NCBI RefSeq assembly: GCF_011303955.1
Contig: NZ_CP049886.1
Span: 1,466,735 to 1,530,734, forward strand
Direction of reading: 5' to 3'
Source of the DNA: Vagococcus coleopterorum
GTDB lineage: Bacteria; Bacillota; Bacilli; Lactobacillales; Vagococcaceae
Length of the DNA stretch: 64,000 bases
Shown here: piece after piece, positions 47,350 through 56,833 of the stretch
How positions within the stretch are numbered: the first letter of the stretch is position 1
Layout: every line of letters begins with the position of its first letter
Translations under genes and position numbers: made by a program
Notes under the pieces: generated by a model
The model's input: the letters and a program-made list of their open reading frames with translations, nothing else
Database searches by the model: none
What the model was told of the DNA's origin: nothing

Positions 47350-48078
47350 CTAGCCCCAAACAATTTTAGCTGTTGAGGATTGATCTTCTCCGCGGAATAT
47401 TTTGTGATAACTTACCACGTCATCTGCTTGAACAAGAGCGGTTTGAGCCAAGGCTTTATCTCCGTAATAAATTTCTTTGTCAAAATTCATAGTGACTTGT
47501 TTCGCTTGGTGTTGTGTTAAAAAGTCATAATCTAATCCGTCAATCATCCATTCTAGGTATTTTGTATTATTTACATGCTGATTGCTATCTATATCTGTAT
47601 AACGAACACTATATTCTCGTGATTCATTAAATTCTGGAAATTCAATTTTTTCAGCGCGTTTAATTTTTAATGATTTTTCACATTCAAAAGGTGTAATCAC
47701 CTCGTCCGGTACAGCAGTTAATTTACGACTTTCTAAATTCATCATGATAAAGGTTGTTTGTAAGTGAAGGTATTCTTCTCCCGATTCAGAATGAATCCAA
47801 AAATCACGGTAACAAAAATACTTATTATACGTTGCTGCTTGTGTGCTGACATTTACAACTTCACCGACTCTAGGCAGTGCCTTAATTTCTAATTCATGTT
47901 GAGTAATCACCCAACCCAGACCCATCTCAGACAAATAATCTACTCCCCGATTCAAACTATCACTTTGGGCCTCTGATGTTTTCAATAGCACATTTAAAAC
48001 CATCGGCAGTGTTAGTCTACCAGTAACATCACATTCATAGTAAGGTATTTCATGTTTTTCAGTAAAACGTTTCGCCAT
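47350..48078 (-). CDS. acyl-ACP thioesterase (FatA/FatB-like)
   Basis: Hot-dog-fold hydrolase releasing fatty acids from acyl carrier protein. The 242 residues contain two tandem hot-dog domains, with N-terminal YYECDVTGRLTLPMVLNVLL and GLGWVITQHELEI. The second domain begins REYSVRYTDIDSNQHVNNTKYLEW, holding the conserved Asp, Asn and His of bacterial acyl-ACP thioesterases. It is a single gene with a promoter at 48110-48138. It has weak or no terminator before nagA, so some read-through into nagA could occur. The physiological role in Gram-positives, probably adjusting phospholipid or free fatty acid pools, is not settled. Confidence 0.9.
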   Translation of the reverse strand: MAKRFTEKHEIPYYECDVTGRLTLPMVLNVLLKTSEAQSDSLNRGVDYLSEMGLGWVITQHELEIKALPRVGEVVNVSTQAATYNKYFCYRDFWIHSESGEEYLHLQTTFIMMNLESRKLTAVPDEVITPFECEKSLKIKRAEKIEFPEFNESREYSVRYTDIDSNQHVNNTKYLEWMIDGLDYDFLTQHQAKQVTMNFDKEIYYGDKALAQTALVQADDVVSYHKIFRGEDQSSTAKIVWG

Positions 48079-48109
48079 TTTGCGTCATCCTTCCCAAACT
48101 CTACTTATA

Positions 48110-48138
48110 ATTTTATGCCACAATGGAAATAGTCACAA
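48110..48138 (-). promoter_or_regulatory. promoter of the acyl-ACP thioesterase gene
   Basis: On the minus strand TTGTGA, a 17-base spacer and TAAAAT. Confidence 0.7.
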
Positions 48139-48163
48139 GCAAAACCTACTGTATCTATTATAT

Positions 48164-48191
48164 TTTACTATCTCGCGCCCTCTGTTATACT
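48164..48191 (+). promoter_or_regulatory. promoter of the DtxR-family regulator gene
   Basis: TTTACT, a 16-base spacer and TATACT lie about 60 bases before the start codon. Confidence 0.6.
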
Positions 48192-48249
48192 GTATCTCAA
48201 TCGTAATTTCTGTTAAAATAGATTAAGAACGAAAGCGAGGTAACCATTG

Positions 48250-48903
48250 ATGACACCAAATAAAGAAGATTACCTAAAACTAATTTTTGAATTAGGTGGC
48301 TACGAAAAAAAAATCAGTAACAAGTCAATCGTTGCGGGTTTAAATGTTTCCGCTGCCTCAGTAAGTGAAATGATTTCAAAATTAGAAAAAGATAATTATG
48401 TCAAACACTCTCCTTATCAAGGAGTTCAATTAACAGATAACGGTTTAAAACAAGCCAGTGCCTTAGTTAGAAAACATCGTTTATGGGAGGTTTTCTTAGT
48501 CGAACATCTCAATTATTCTTGGAATGATGTTCACATCGAAGCCGAAGTGCTAGAACATGTCACGTCTTCTGAATTGGCCGAACGTCTGGAACTATTCCTA
48601 GAATCACCAACTGTTTGCCCACATGGCGGCATTATCCCAAGCAAGGACCAAGTGATTCAAGAAATTAAACACCCTGCCTTAAGCGAGGTTGCGGCTGGAC
48701 AAACCGTTCGAATTGAACGAGTTATCGATGAAACTGAATTGTTAGATTATCTCGTTTCAATCAATTTAAATATTAATGACGTTGTGACCATTACCGAAAT
48801 TGGCGCTTACGAAGGTTCATTAACCTTAACAAAAGCTGATGGGACACACTCACAACTCAGTCCTAAAGCAGCCCTGAATATGTTTGTCAGTGTTGTTAAG
48901 TAA
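48250..48903 (+). CDS. DtxR/MntR-family metal-dependent transcriptional regulator
   Basis: A 217-residue iron- or manganese-responsive regulator. The N-terminal winged helix is MTPNKEDYLKLIFELGG then VAGLNVSAASVSEMISKLEKDNYVKHSPYQGVQLT. A metal-binding and dimerisation domain holds RKHRLWEVFLVEHLNY, HIEAEVLEHVTS and CPHGGIIPS. The C-terminal FeoA/SH3-like domain covers about 145-217. This three-domain plan matches IdeR/DtxR, ScaR and MntR-type proteins of cocci, where manganese uptake repression is typical. No metal transporter is adjacent, so its targets are elsewhere. Both a TTG at 48247 and the ATG at 48250 are possible; ATG is preferred. It ends in its own terminator. Confidence 0.92.
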   Translation: MTPNKEDYLKLIFELGGYEKKISNKSIVAGLNVSAASVSEMISKLEKDNYVKHSPYQGVQLTDNGLKQASALVRKHRLWEVFLVEHLNYSWNDVHIEAEVLEHVTSSELAERLELFLESPTVCPHGGIIPSKDQVIQEIKHPALSEVAAGQTVRIERVIDETELLDYLVSINLNINDVVTITEIGAYEGSLTLTKADGTHSQLSPKAALNMFVSVVK

Positions 48904-48932
48904 AACTCAACTAAAATCAGTTGAGTTTTTTT
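48902..48932 (+). terminator. terminator of the DtxR-family gene
   Basis: AAAACTCAACT, loop AAAATC and AGTTGAGTTTT are followed by more T, overlapping the stop codon. Confidence 0.92.
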
Positions 48933-48961
48933 CTATATCTTAGTTTTAATTTCTTGCTCAT

Positions 48962-48991
48962 TTGAGTAGAAAGCACTAGACTAGAGATAAT
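48962..48991 (+). promoter_or_regulatory. candidate promoter of zwf
   Basis: TTGAGT, an 18-base spacer and GATAAT, 35 bases before the start codon. Confidence 0.5.
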
Positions 48992-49026
48992 GATTTTATT
49001 GATTATATAAGCAAGGAGCATTTACT

Positions 49027-50487
49027 ATGACAGATGAACAAACTGCCCTATTTACTATTTTTGGAGCAACAGGTGATTTAGCTCAACGAAAATTATATCC
49101 CTCATTATTCAGATTATTTAGAAAAGGTTTCTTAAATGATTCCTTCGCTGTCATTGGAACTGCTCGCCGTGATTGGTCTAATGATGTGTACCGTAACGCT
49201 GTTTCTGAAAGCATTCAGTCATTTCAACCAACTAGTACGGAGTTAGCTGAATTTATAAGCCATTTCTATTACCAAGCCCATGACGTTAATAATAGTGAAG
49301 ACTATAGTCTTCTGCAGACATTAGCAGATACGTTAGATAACAAGTATAACTTAAAAAGCAATCGGATTTTTTACTTAGCAATGGCACCTCATTTCTTCGG
49401 AACTATTACGCAACAACTTAAAGAACAAGGCATCACTACAAAAGATGGTTTCAATCGATTAATTATTGAAAAACCTTTTGGTAGTGATTATCAAACTGCG
49501 CTTTCCTTAAACAATGAAATTAACGCTGCTTTTGAAGAAGACCAAATTTTCCGTATTGACCATTACTTAGGAAAAGAAATGATTCAAAATATTTCTGCCA
49601 TTCGCTTTGGCAATCCTTTGTTTACTTCAATTTGGAATAATACCTACATCGATAATGTTCAGGTGACTTTAGCTGAAGAACTTGGTGTTGAAGATCGTGG
49701 CGGTTACTACGATACTAGCGGTGCCTTAAAAGATATGATTCAAAACCATACCTTACAAGTTGTTTCTCTACTAGCAATGGAACCACCAAAAACATTTACA
49801 GAACGTGATATTCGTTCAGCTAAAATTGCTGCTTTAAATGATATCAAACTCTATTCCGCAGAAGAAGTCGCTGAAAATTTTGTCCGTGGCCAATATGATG
49901 CCAATCCAAATACTGGTCAGCTTGCCTATCGTCAAGAACCAAACGTGGCACCTGAATCACAAACGGAAACCTATGTTGCTGGTAAGTTAACGATTGAAAA
50001 TCAACGTTGGCAAGGTGTGCCTTTCTTTATTCGCTCAGGTAAACGTTTGAGTAAAAAGGAAACAATTATTCACATCGTTTTTAAATCAGATTTAAACCCC
50101 TTCGCAACAAAAGAAGCTGCTGGGTTATTACCAAATAACATTCTAACGATTTATATCCAACCGACAGAAGGTTTTTCATTAACCTTGAACGGAAAAGAAA
50201 TTGGCGATAACTTCAAAATTGAGCCACTTAAATTAGCATTTGAACATTCATCAGAAGCACTTGATAATAGTCCAGAAGCTTATGAGAAGCTATTATTAGA
50301 CTGTTTAAAAGGTGATGGGACAAACTTTACCCACTGGGATGAAGTCGCTCAATCATGGCGTATTGTCGATGTTATTCGACAAACTTGGGACAAACAAACT
50401 CCTGATTTCCCTAATTACATTAGCGGTTCAAATGGTCCAAAATGTGCTGATGATTTATTAGCAAAAGATCACGCTATTTGGATTTAA
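49027..50487 (+). CDS. zwf: glucose-6-phosphate 1-dehydrogenase
   Basis: First step of the oxidative pentose phosphate pathway, making NADPH. The 486 residues are full length. The nucleotide loop FGATGDLAQRKLYPSLFRL (about 13-31) is the GASGDLA motif with Thr for Ser. EKPFGSD and the active-site signature RIDHYLGKE with the catalytic histidine region follow, then the C-terminal FFIRSGKRL. An AAGGAGC ribosome binding site precedes the ATG. It is a single gene after the DtxR-family regulator, with its own promoter and a bidirectional terminator facing ileS. Confidence 0.97.
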   Translation: MTDEQTALFTIFGATGDLAQRKLYPSLFRLFRKGFLNDSFAVIGTARRDWSNDVYRNAVSESIQSFQPTSTELAEFISHFYYQAHDVNNSEDYSLLQTLADTLDNKYNLKSNRIFYLAMAPHFFGTITQQLKEQGITTKDGFNRLIIEKPFGSDYQTALSLNNEINAAFEEDQIFRIDHYLGKEMIQNISAIRFGNPLFTSIWNNTYIDNVQVTLAEELGVEDRGGYYDTSGALKDMIQNHTLQVVSLLAMEPPKTFTERDIRSAKIAALNDIKLYSAEEVAENFVRGQYDANPNTGQLAYRQEPNVAPESQTETYVAGKLTIENQRWQGVPFFIRSGKRLSKKETIIHIVFKSDLNPFATKEAAGLLPNNILTIYIQPTEGFSLTLNGKEIGDNFKIEPLKLAFEHSSEALDNSPEAYEKLLLDCLKGDGTNFTHWDEVAQSWRIVDVIRQTWDKQTPDFPNYISGSNGPKCADDLLAKDHAIWI

Positions 50488-50492
50488 ATAAT

Positions 50493-50528
50493 AAAAAAAA
50501 GACTGGAAGAAATCTTCCAGTCTTTTTT
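50493..50528. terminator. bidirectional terminator between zwf and ileS
   Basis: GACTGGAAGA (50501-50510) pairs with TCTTCCAGTC (50513-50522), flanked by A8 and T6. Confidence 0.95.
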
Positions 50529-50529
50529 G

Positions 50530-53319
50530 TTAGTCTTCAAATCCTTCCGCTGCTGCTTCAGGGTAATTTTCTTTAACAATATCAGCACAACGTTCGCAAA
50601 GTGTTGGTAAGTTTTCAATTGTTCCTACCTCTACTTTAACAGCACGACAACGTTTGCAGACTTCACCCTCAGCTTTTTCAACTAAGATTGATACTCCATC
50701 AAAGCTCATCGCATTTGCCGGAGCAGTCGCTGTATTATCAGCAACTACCACTTCAGACACAATTAATAATTGGGCTAAGTTGGCATTTAAAGCTGTAATT
50801 AAAGCTGCTGTTGGTTCACTTGGGAAAAGCGTGATTTTCGCTTCAAATGATTTACCAATTAACTTCTCATTACGAGCTTCTTCTAAAGCTTTCAAGACAT
50901 TATCACGCAAGTCCATAAAGCTTGCCCACTCGCTCGTTAATGTTTCTTGATTTGGATAAGTTTGCGCGACTGGCATTTCTGCTAATTGCACGTACTCTTC
51001 CTCTTCTTTTAAGTGACTCCAAATTTCTTCAGATGTGTGAACTAAAATTGGTGTCATTAATTTCGTCATAACAACTAATGTTTCGTAGAACACTGTTTGC
51101 ATGCAACGACGTTCATAATTATCTTCCGCTTCAATGTAAACCACATCTTTAGCAAAGTCTAAGTAAAACGCTGAAAGATCATTAGTACAGAAGTTAACAA
51201 TCGCTTTATAAACCGTTGGGAATGAATACTTATCATAACCAGCTTCACGAACGGTTTTGATTAAATCATTTAATTTAACCATTAAATATTTATCAACTGA
51301 ACGTAAATCATTGTAAGCAACAGCCATTGTTTTCGGATCAAAATCTGAACTATTCGCCATTAAGAAGCGCATTGTGTTTCTGATCTTACGATACATTTCA
51401 GATACTTGGTTTAAGTTATCCATATCCACCTTAACGTCTGATTCAGCATCCACACTAGCAACCCATAAACGAATGATATCAGCACCCATTTGTTTAGTTA
51501 CTTTATTCGGTTCAATCGTATTACCTAATGATTTACTTTGTTTGCGACCTTTTTGGTCCATAATAAAGCCTTGAGATAAGACTTGTTTATATGGAGCTAC
51601 TCCGTTAATCGCTACACTTGTCGTGATACTTGAGTTAAACCAACCACGGTATTGGTCAGATCCTTCAAGGACTAAATCAGCAGGGAATGTTAAATCCTCA
51701 CGTTGTTGCAATACGGCTTGATGAGATGAACCAGAATCAAACCACACATCCATGATGTCAGTTTCTTTAGTGAATGTGCCATTTGGACTACCTGGATGAG
51801 TAAATCCTACAGGTAATAAATCTTTCACGTCACGGTTATACCAAGCGTTAATCCCTTCTTCAGCGAAGATTTGAGCCACATGTTCAACTGTTTCAGATGT
51901 TAAAATTGGTTCCTCATTTTCAGCATAAAAAATTGGTAATGGAACACCCCATGCACGTTGGCGAGAAATAACCCAATCACCACGGTCACGAACCATGTTA
52001 TAAAGACGAGTTTCTCCCCAAGGAATCACCCAATCTACTTTTTTAACTTCTTCTAAAATGTTATCTCTAAATTTATCGATTGAGGCAAACCATTGCGGTG
52101 TCGCACGATAAATAACTGGTTTTTTAGTTCTCCAGTCATGAGGATAGCTATGTGTAAAGAATTCAAGTTTTAGTAAAGCACCTTTTTCTTCAAGCAACTC
52201 AGTTACCATCGGATTAGCTTTATCATAGAAAATACCTTCAAATCCAGGCGCTTCATCTGTGTAACAACCTCGACCATCAACAGGCGATAAAATATCTAAG
52301 TTGTATTTTTTACCAACTTGATAATCGTCATCACCATGACCAGGTGCTGTATGAACTAAACCAGTACCGGCTTCAAGAGTCACGTGTTCTCCCACCATAA
52401 CTAATGACTCACGATCATAGAATGGGTGTTGCGCTGTCATTAATTCCATGTCAGCACCTTTAATTTCTGACAAGACTTTAACATCTTCCCAACCAATTTG
52501 CTCTGCAACTGAATTTAATAACTCTTTAGCAATCACAAATTTGCGTTCATCAGCTTCGATGACGTTATAAATATAATCAGCATTAACTGAGATACCCAAG
52601 TTAGCTGGTAACGTCCAAGGAGTCGTTGTCCAAATAACAAAAGCTGTATCATTATCTAATAGCCCTTTACCATCTTTCACATTGAATGCCACAAAGATTG
52701 AAGCAGACTTAACGTCTTGGTATTCAATCTCAGCTTCAGCTAATGAAGATTCGCTAGACGGTGACCAATAAACTGGTTTTTGGCCTTTATATAAGTAACC
52801 ATTTTCAGCCATTTTACCAAACAAACGGATTTGTTCAGCCACATACTCTTTTTGTAACGTAATATACGGGTTTTCCCAATCGGCAGAAATACCTAAGCGT
52901 TTAAAGTCTTCACGTTGTGTATTCACTTGTTCCATCGCGTATTCTTCACATAAACTTAAGTAATCAGCTTGTAACATTTCTTTACGCTTGATGCCTTTTT
53001 TAGTTAAGGCTTGTTCAATCGGCAAACCATGTGTATCCCAACCAGGTACAAATGGCGAACGGAAACCAGACATTGATTTCGAACGAACAATAATATCTTT
53101 ACTAATTTTATTTAAGGCATGTCCTAAATGAATATTACCGTTGGCATAGGGAGGACCATCATGTAAAACAAATGATGGTTTGCCTTCATTTAATTTTTGG
53201 CGTTGGGCATATAAATCTTTTTCAGCCCATTCTTTTTGCCATTCAACTTCACGTGTTGGTAAGTTACCACGCATCGGGAATTCTGTTTGACCTAATTGTA
53301 AGGTTTCTTTAATTTTCAT
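50530..53319 (-). CDS. ileS: isoleucyl-tRNA synthetase
   Basis: Class Ia synthetase of 929 residues. HIGH-type motif is [18 protein letters not shown] near residue 56, followed by the editing domain with [12 protein letters not shown]. The KMSKS-type loop reads [17 protein letters not shown]-terminal zinc finger has CKRC and CERC near residues 890-915. This is the bacterial-type enzyme, expected to be mupirocin sensitive (an inference from type only). ATG 53319 has TAGGAG eight bases away; the longer frame begins at a GTG within that region. A T-box leader precedes it. It is the last gene in the division cluster order. Confidence 0.98.
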   Translation of the reverse strand: MKIKETLQLGQTEFPMRGNLPTREVEWQKEWAEKDLYAQRQKLNEGKPSFVLHDGPPYANGNIHLGHALNKISKDIIVRSKSMSGFRSPFVPGWDTHGLPIEQALTKKGIKRKEMLQADYLSLCEEYAMEQVNTQREDFKRLGISADWENPYITLQKEYVAEQIRLFGKMAENGYLYKGQKPVYWSPSSESSLAEAEIEYQDVKSASIFVAFNVKDGKGLLDNDTAFVIWTTTPWTLPANLGISVNADYIYNVIEADERKFVIAKELLNSVAEQIGWEDVKVLSEIKGADMELMTAQHPFYDRESLVMVGEHVTLEAGTGLVHTAPGHGDDDYQVGKKYNLDILSPVDGRGCYTDEAPGFEGIFYDKANPMVTELLEEKGALLKLEFFTHSYPHDWRTKKPVIYRATPQWFASIDKFRDNILEEVKKVDWVIPWGETRLYNMVRDRGDWVISRQRAWGVPLPIFYAENEEPILTSETVEHVAQIFAEEGINAWYNRDVKDLLPVGFTHPGSPNGTFTKETDIMDVWFDSGSSHQAVLQQREDLTFPADLVLEGSDQYRGWFNSSITTSVAINGVAPYKQVLSQGFIMDQKGRKQSKSLGNTIEPNKVTKQMGADIIRLWVASVDAESDVKVDMDNLNQVSEMYRKIRNTMRFLMANSSDFDPKTMAVAYNDLRSVDKYLMVKLNDLIKTVREAGYDKYSFPTVYKAIVNFCTNDLSAFYLDFAKDVVYIEAEDNYERRCMQTVFYETLVVMTKLMTPILVHTSEEIWSHLKEEEEYVQLAEMPVAQTYPNQETLTSEWASFMDLRDNVLKALEEARNEKLIGKSFEAKITLFPSEPTAALITALNANLAQLLIVSEVVVADNTATAPANAMSFDGVSILVEKAEGEVCKRCRAVKVEVGTIENLPTLCERCADIVKENYPEAAAEGFED

Positions 53320-53365
53320 TCGATACACTCCTATTTAATCTTAATTGTCTAAGTCGGTTATAAAA

Positions 53366-53585
53366 CAAAAAACACTCCGCCCCTATAAAGGGACGAAGTG
53401 TGAATTCGTGTTACCACCCAGATTTAGAAGCAGCAAGCTACTTCCCTCTAGCACTCGTAACGAGAGTGAGGCGGTCCACCTTACTAAACGTTCAGGCAGT
53501 CAATCAAGTAAAGGATCTAAAATTTAGTTAGGGTCTGTCAATCTCTCACTGTCATTGACTCGCTGGATGAATAACTAAATGATTT
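53366..53585 (-). promoter_or_regulatory. T-box riboswitch upstream of ileS
   Basis: On the minus strand the T-box reads TGGGTGGTAACACG (53420-53407), followed by the terminator ACACTTCGTCCCT/AGGGGCGGAGTGT with T6 (53401-53366). Stem III is CACTC..GAGTG near 53475-53455. Base pairing AGTCAAT/ATTGACT brackets the stem I region. I cannot place the specifier firmly; an AUC triplet at 53516-53514 is a candidate. Confidence 0.88.
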
Positions 53586-53598
53586 TCTGTTTTACTAA

Positions 53599-54369
53599 TT
53601 ATTTATGGCGATCAGAACGGCTTAATTCAACCGCTTCTTCTTTAGCTGATTTAGGCGCTTCAACTTTTTCAGTTTCCACAACTTCTTCAACTTTCGCTGG
53701 CGTTTCAATGATTTCAGCACTTGGTTCAATTACTTCTGTCGTCATTTCTTCTACAGCTGGTTCTTCAACCTCAACTTTTTTAGGGTTTTGGTTTAAAATG
53801 TCTTTCACGTTTTGATGTTTGTCATCAATGAATGTTGAGAATGGTGCTAATAAATTATCCCAATCTTTTGATTTAACAACCTCTAATTGAGATTCTAAAA
53901 TCAATGAAATGTTACGGTGGAATTCTTTAGTTTTTGATTTTAAATCGTCTGTTTCTGTTGCTAACGTATTTGTACGTTGAGTAGCAGCATCGATAATTTC
54001 TGTTGCGTGACGCGTAGCATCAGAAACCATCGTATCCGCTTGTTCTTTCGCTTCACGAATGATTTTTTCAGCTTCTGCATTGGCTGTTGTTAACGCCACT
54101 TCAGATTCTTTTTCAGCTGATTCTTTTAATTTATCGGCTGTGTCTTGAGCCACTACGATAGATTGGTTTAAAGCATCTTTTAATTCATTGAAGTAAGTTA
54201 GCTTTTCATTAGCGTGTTTTAACGCTTTTTCCATTTCTTTGTGCTCACGTAGCGTCCCTTCAAAGTCAGCAATAACTTGATCTAAAAAGTCATCTACTTC
54301 GTCAGAATTGTAACCACGCATTTTGTTTGAGAACGATTTGTTTTTAATATCTAATGGAGATAAGCCCAT
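53599..54369 (-). CDS. divIVA: cell division protein DivIVA
   Basis: Coiled-coil scaffold that recognises curved membrane at the septum and poles. The 256 residues start with the membrane-binding N-domain (MGLSPLDIKNKSFSNKMRGYNSDEVDDFLDQVIADF, about 1-36). Coiled-coil regions follow to about 170, with a variable acidic C-terminal tail rich in Glu, Val, Pro and Ala (about 190-256). It is the end of the ftsA-ftsZ-ylmE-sepF-ylmG-ylmH-divIVA string and leads straight into the ileS leader. ATG 54369 has AGAGG eight bases away; the three-codon longer version starts at a GTG in that region. Confidence 0.97.
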   Translation of the reverse strand: MGLSPLDIKNKSFSNKMRGYNSDEVDDFLDQVIADFEGTLREHKEMEKALKHANEKLTYFNELKDALNQSIVVAQDTADKLKESAEKESEVALTTANAEAEKIIREAKEQADTMVSDATRHATEIIDAATQRTNTLATETDDLKSKTKEFHRNISLILESQLEVVKSKDWDNLLAPFSTFIDDKHQNVKDILNQNPKKVEVEEPAVEEMTTEVIEPSAEIIETPAKVEEVVETEKVEAPKSAKEEAVELSRSDRHK

Positions 54370-54387
54370 TTTCTTCACCTCTTATAT

Positions 54388-55170
54388 TTATTTTCTTAAG
54401 ACTCCAATTTCTAGTCTCAGTTTATCTTTTTTTGTTCGACCAAGAATACGACGAACTTGAATGCGGCCAAAGCCACGGATTGAAATGACATCTAAATCTT
54501 CTAACATAAAATCTAGCTTAGTTGTTTCAGCCCAATTAACTTTTACCTTATTCCCTTCAACTAATACTTTAGCACGTTGACGAGAAATTTTAAAGACCGA
54601 TGCAATAACTGTATCTAATCTTAAGGAACTCACTGTTAATTGTTCTTCTGACCACTCTTCTTTAAAATGAACTAAGTTTGTAAGTGGCACTTCCGTTAAA
54701 CTAACTGGAAATCTTCCCACCTTGTCTAACTGTGTTATTACATAGTTGACTTTGTCAGTCTGAATAAAAAACTGCCATTTACTGCCATCTGTAATAATAT
54801 CACCGAAGTACTCACGTTTTAGACCTGTTCCCATTAAAGTTCCAAGAATCTTGCCGTGAGACAGCTCTGCAAACTTTTCAGGATAGTTAATTTCAAGTAA
54901 CGTTAAGTCGAAATCTGATTCTGACACTTGATGATAATCTGGATAAATAACAGCACGAACACGTTCTGCTTTTTCAAAACCACCATCAAACTCAACTTTC
55001 AGATCTTGATGTGTGCCAACTAAACTTTTAACAATAAAAGCCTGTCTCGGATCTAAATAATCAGTTAAAACTGGCATGTACTGCTCTGCCGCTTTGACAA
55101 TCCAATCATTCGTTAGTTCAACAAAAGGATGTTCATCTTTACGGAAATGTTGAAAAACATTTACATTCAT
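54388..55170 (-). CDS. ylmH: YlmH, S4-domain RNA-binding protein
   Basis: A 260-residue protein with an N-terminal conserved region (VFQHFRKDEHPFVELTND; DPRQAFIVKSL) and a C-terminal S4 RNA-binding domain (RLDTVIASVFKISRQRAKVLVEGNKVKVNW, about 180-240). YlmH binds ribosomes and in Bacillus takes part in rescue of stalled 50S-nascent chains. It is conserved in the division cluster without a direct role in division being proven. The open frame begins nine codons earlier, but ATG 55170 follows GGAAGGGTG. It is 30 bases after ylmG and 18 before divIVA. Confidence 0.94.
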   Translation of the reverse strand: MNVNVFQHFRKDEHPFVELTNDWIVKAAEQYMPVLTDYLDPRQAFIVKSLVGTHQDLKVEFDGGFEKAERVRAVIYPDYHQVSESDFDLTLLEINYPEKFAELSHGKILGTLMGTGLKREYFGDIITDGSKWQFFIQTDKVNYVITQLDKVGRFPVSLTEVPLTNLVHFKEEWSEEQLTVSSLRLDTVIASVFKISRQRAKVLVEGNKVKVNWAETTKLDFMLEDLDVISIRGFGRIQVRRILGRTKKDKLRLEIGVLRK

Positions 55171-55200
55171 AAAGACACACCCTTCCAAAAAAAACAAATT

Positions 55201-55476
55201 TTAAACTAGAAATAATTTGATTAACAATTTAACAATAACAGCTTGACCAAAGTACAAAGCAAATAATGCCACCATTATCGAAAAGCTAATCCCACCAAAA
55301 TTCAAGTTTAATCGTTCGAAAATTTGGATATAAGGATCGCAAATTTTACTTAAGAAACGACCAATTGCTGAATCATAGGCACCTGGAAACCAGGATAATA
55401 AAGCATAGACAATCAAAGCTGCTGAATAAATTTCTACAGCTAGATTAATTAATTGAATTAAATTATAAACCCACAT
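55201..55476 (-). CDS. ylmG: YlmG/YggT family membrane protein
   Basis: A 91-residue protein with two transmembrane helices (about 5-28 and 60-88) around the YggT motif SWFPGAYDSAIGRFLSKICDPYIQIFERL. It belongs to the YggT family found in division clusters of Gram-positives and in plastids, where it affects membrane or nucleoid organisation. The exact role is unknown. A TAAGGAGAT ribosome binding site precedes the start. It is in line with sepF (11 bases) and ylmH (30 bases). Confidence 0.93.
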   Translation of the reverse strand: MWVYNLIQLINLAVEIYSAALIVYALLSWFPGAYDSAIGRFLSKICDPYIQIFERLNLNFGGISFSIMVALFALYFGQAVIVKLLIKLFLV

Positions 55477-55487
55477 AACAGATCTCC

Positions 55488-56129
55488 TTAACGACCATTA
55501 AATTGAGTTTGTAACAAACTCTTGGCAGTCGCACTATCAACCTCAGTATTTGGCGGTGTGCAAATAAATAATTCGCCACCTAAACGTTGGATGTCACCAT
55601 CTAACGCATAAACAGTTCCTGTTAAGAAATCTACAATACGTCGAGCTTGATTTTCATCTACTAAATGGAAATTAACAATAACGATTTCATTTCTGAAAAT
55701 ACATTTTGCAATTTCTTTCGATTCTGTATAGGTTCTAGGTTCTAAAATTGAAATCTTATTCACTAGAGCTTCCTCCAAACTTGTCGGACGTTTTTGAGTC
55801 GTTGCTTGTGGTTTCGGTTGAGCCTTAGGAGCAACGCGAACATTTTCAACTTCTTCTGCTACTTTTGAAGCTTTTTGTTTTTTAGCTGATTTATCAGCTT
55901 TTAATTTCCCAGATTGTGGGAAACGCGATTCTTTCTTTTGTACTGGTGCTTGTTGTTTAGCTGGCGGTTTCACAGTGTTTTCCTGTGATGCAGTTGTACG
56001 ATCAGTATTAACAAACGTGTTGTCAGCATTTGGGTTACTACGTTCAGCGGCTGTTTCAAAATCCATTTCATCAGATTCATTTAAGCCGAAAAAGCGTGAT
56101 AATTTTTCTGTTGCAGTAGAAACATTCAT
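55488..56129 (-). CDS. sepF: cell division protein SepF
   Basis: FtsZ-bundling and membrane-tethering protein. The 213 residues have an N-terminal amphipathic helix (VSTATEKLSRFFGLN, about 3-17) that should insert in the membrane. A long linker rich in Lys, Gln, Pro and Ala runs from about 30 to 115. The globular DUF552 domain (about 118-213) has EALVNKISILEPRTYTESKEI, NFHLVDENQARRIVDFLTG and the final GGELFICTPP. It is longer than the roughly 150-residue Bacillus protein because of the linker. It lies between ylmE and ylmG. Confidence 0.95.
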   Translation of the reverse strand: MNVSTATEKLSRFFGLNESDEMDFETAAERSNPNADNTFVNTDRTTASQENTVKPPAKQQAPVQKKESRFPQSGKLKADKSAKKQKASKVAEEVENVRVAPKAQPKPQATTQKRPTSLEEALVNKISILEPRTYTESKEIAKCIFRNEIVIVNFHLVDENQARRIVDFLTGTVYALDGDIQRLGGELFICTPPNTEVDSATAKSLLQTQFNGR

Positions 56130-56135
56130 ATTTTT

Positions 56136-56822
56136 TTAACCTTCACTTTCCTTGTCTTTGAAAAAAGCAGAACCAATTCTTACATAGGTTGCTCCTGCCT
56201 GGATTGCTTGCGCAAAATCCTGGCTCATTCCCATACTTAACTCCGTACAGGGAGCATTTTTTATCTTTAAGTTAGCTATTTCTTTTTGCTTTTCAGCAAG
56301 TGTATCGAAGCAATCTTGGATAAATCCTACATCGGCTTGATACGGTGCCATTGTCATTAGACCGACAATGTTTATGTTATCGAATTCCGATAGACTTTTA
56401 ACAAAATCAATCGTATCTTCTAATAACAATCCGTGTTTACTTTCTTCTTTAGATACATTTACTTGAACAAAACAGTTAACTGGTTTAGTTGCTCTTTTTT
56501 GTATTTCAGCAGCTAATTTAAAGTTATCTAACGCATGGAAGTAATCGATTTTATTAATCACATCTTTTACTTTACGTCGTTGTAATGTTCCGATCAAATG
56601 CCACTCTATTGACTCAGTTTGGAAATATGATTGTTTTTCCAATAAACTGTCAACCCGATTTTCCGCAAACTTATTAATACCATAACGCAACAATCCAGCT
56701 GCCTTATCTGCCGTAACTGATTTAGTTACAGCAATAAGATTAACGCTTTCGGGAGGGCGCTTTGACTCTCCACAAGCTTGAGCTATTGATTCAGTTATTA
56801 ACTTTACATTAGTCTCAAGCAT
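56136..56822 (-). CDS. ylmE: YlmE/YggS-type PLP homeostasis protein
   Basis: Alanine-racemase-like single-domain PLP-binding protein (PLPBP/PROSC family) that buffers pyridoxal phosphate. The 228 residues include the PLP lysine in LIAVTKSVTADKAAGLL (near residue 33), GENRVDSL-like FAENRVDSLLEKQ, the IEWHLIGTLQRRKVK segment, and SMGMSQDFAQAIQAGATYVRIG at the C-terminus. All are typical of the family. It sits directly after ftsZ (11 bases) with GGAGAGTCAC as ribosome binding site. Why it belongs in the division cluster is not known. Confidence 0.95.
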   Translation of the reverse strand: MLETNVKLITESIAQACGESKRPPESVNLIAVTKSVTADKAAGLLRYGINKFAENRVDSLLEKQSYFQTESIEWHLIGTLQRRKVKDVINKIDYFHALDNFKLAAEIQKRATKPVNCFVQVNVSKEESKHGLLLEDTIDFVKSLSEFDNINIVGLMTMAPYQADVGFIQDCFDTLAEKQKEIANLKIKNAPCTELSMGMSQDFAQAIQAGATYVRIGSAFFKDKESEG

Positions 56823-56833
56823 TTGTGACTCTC

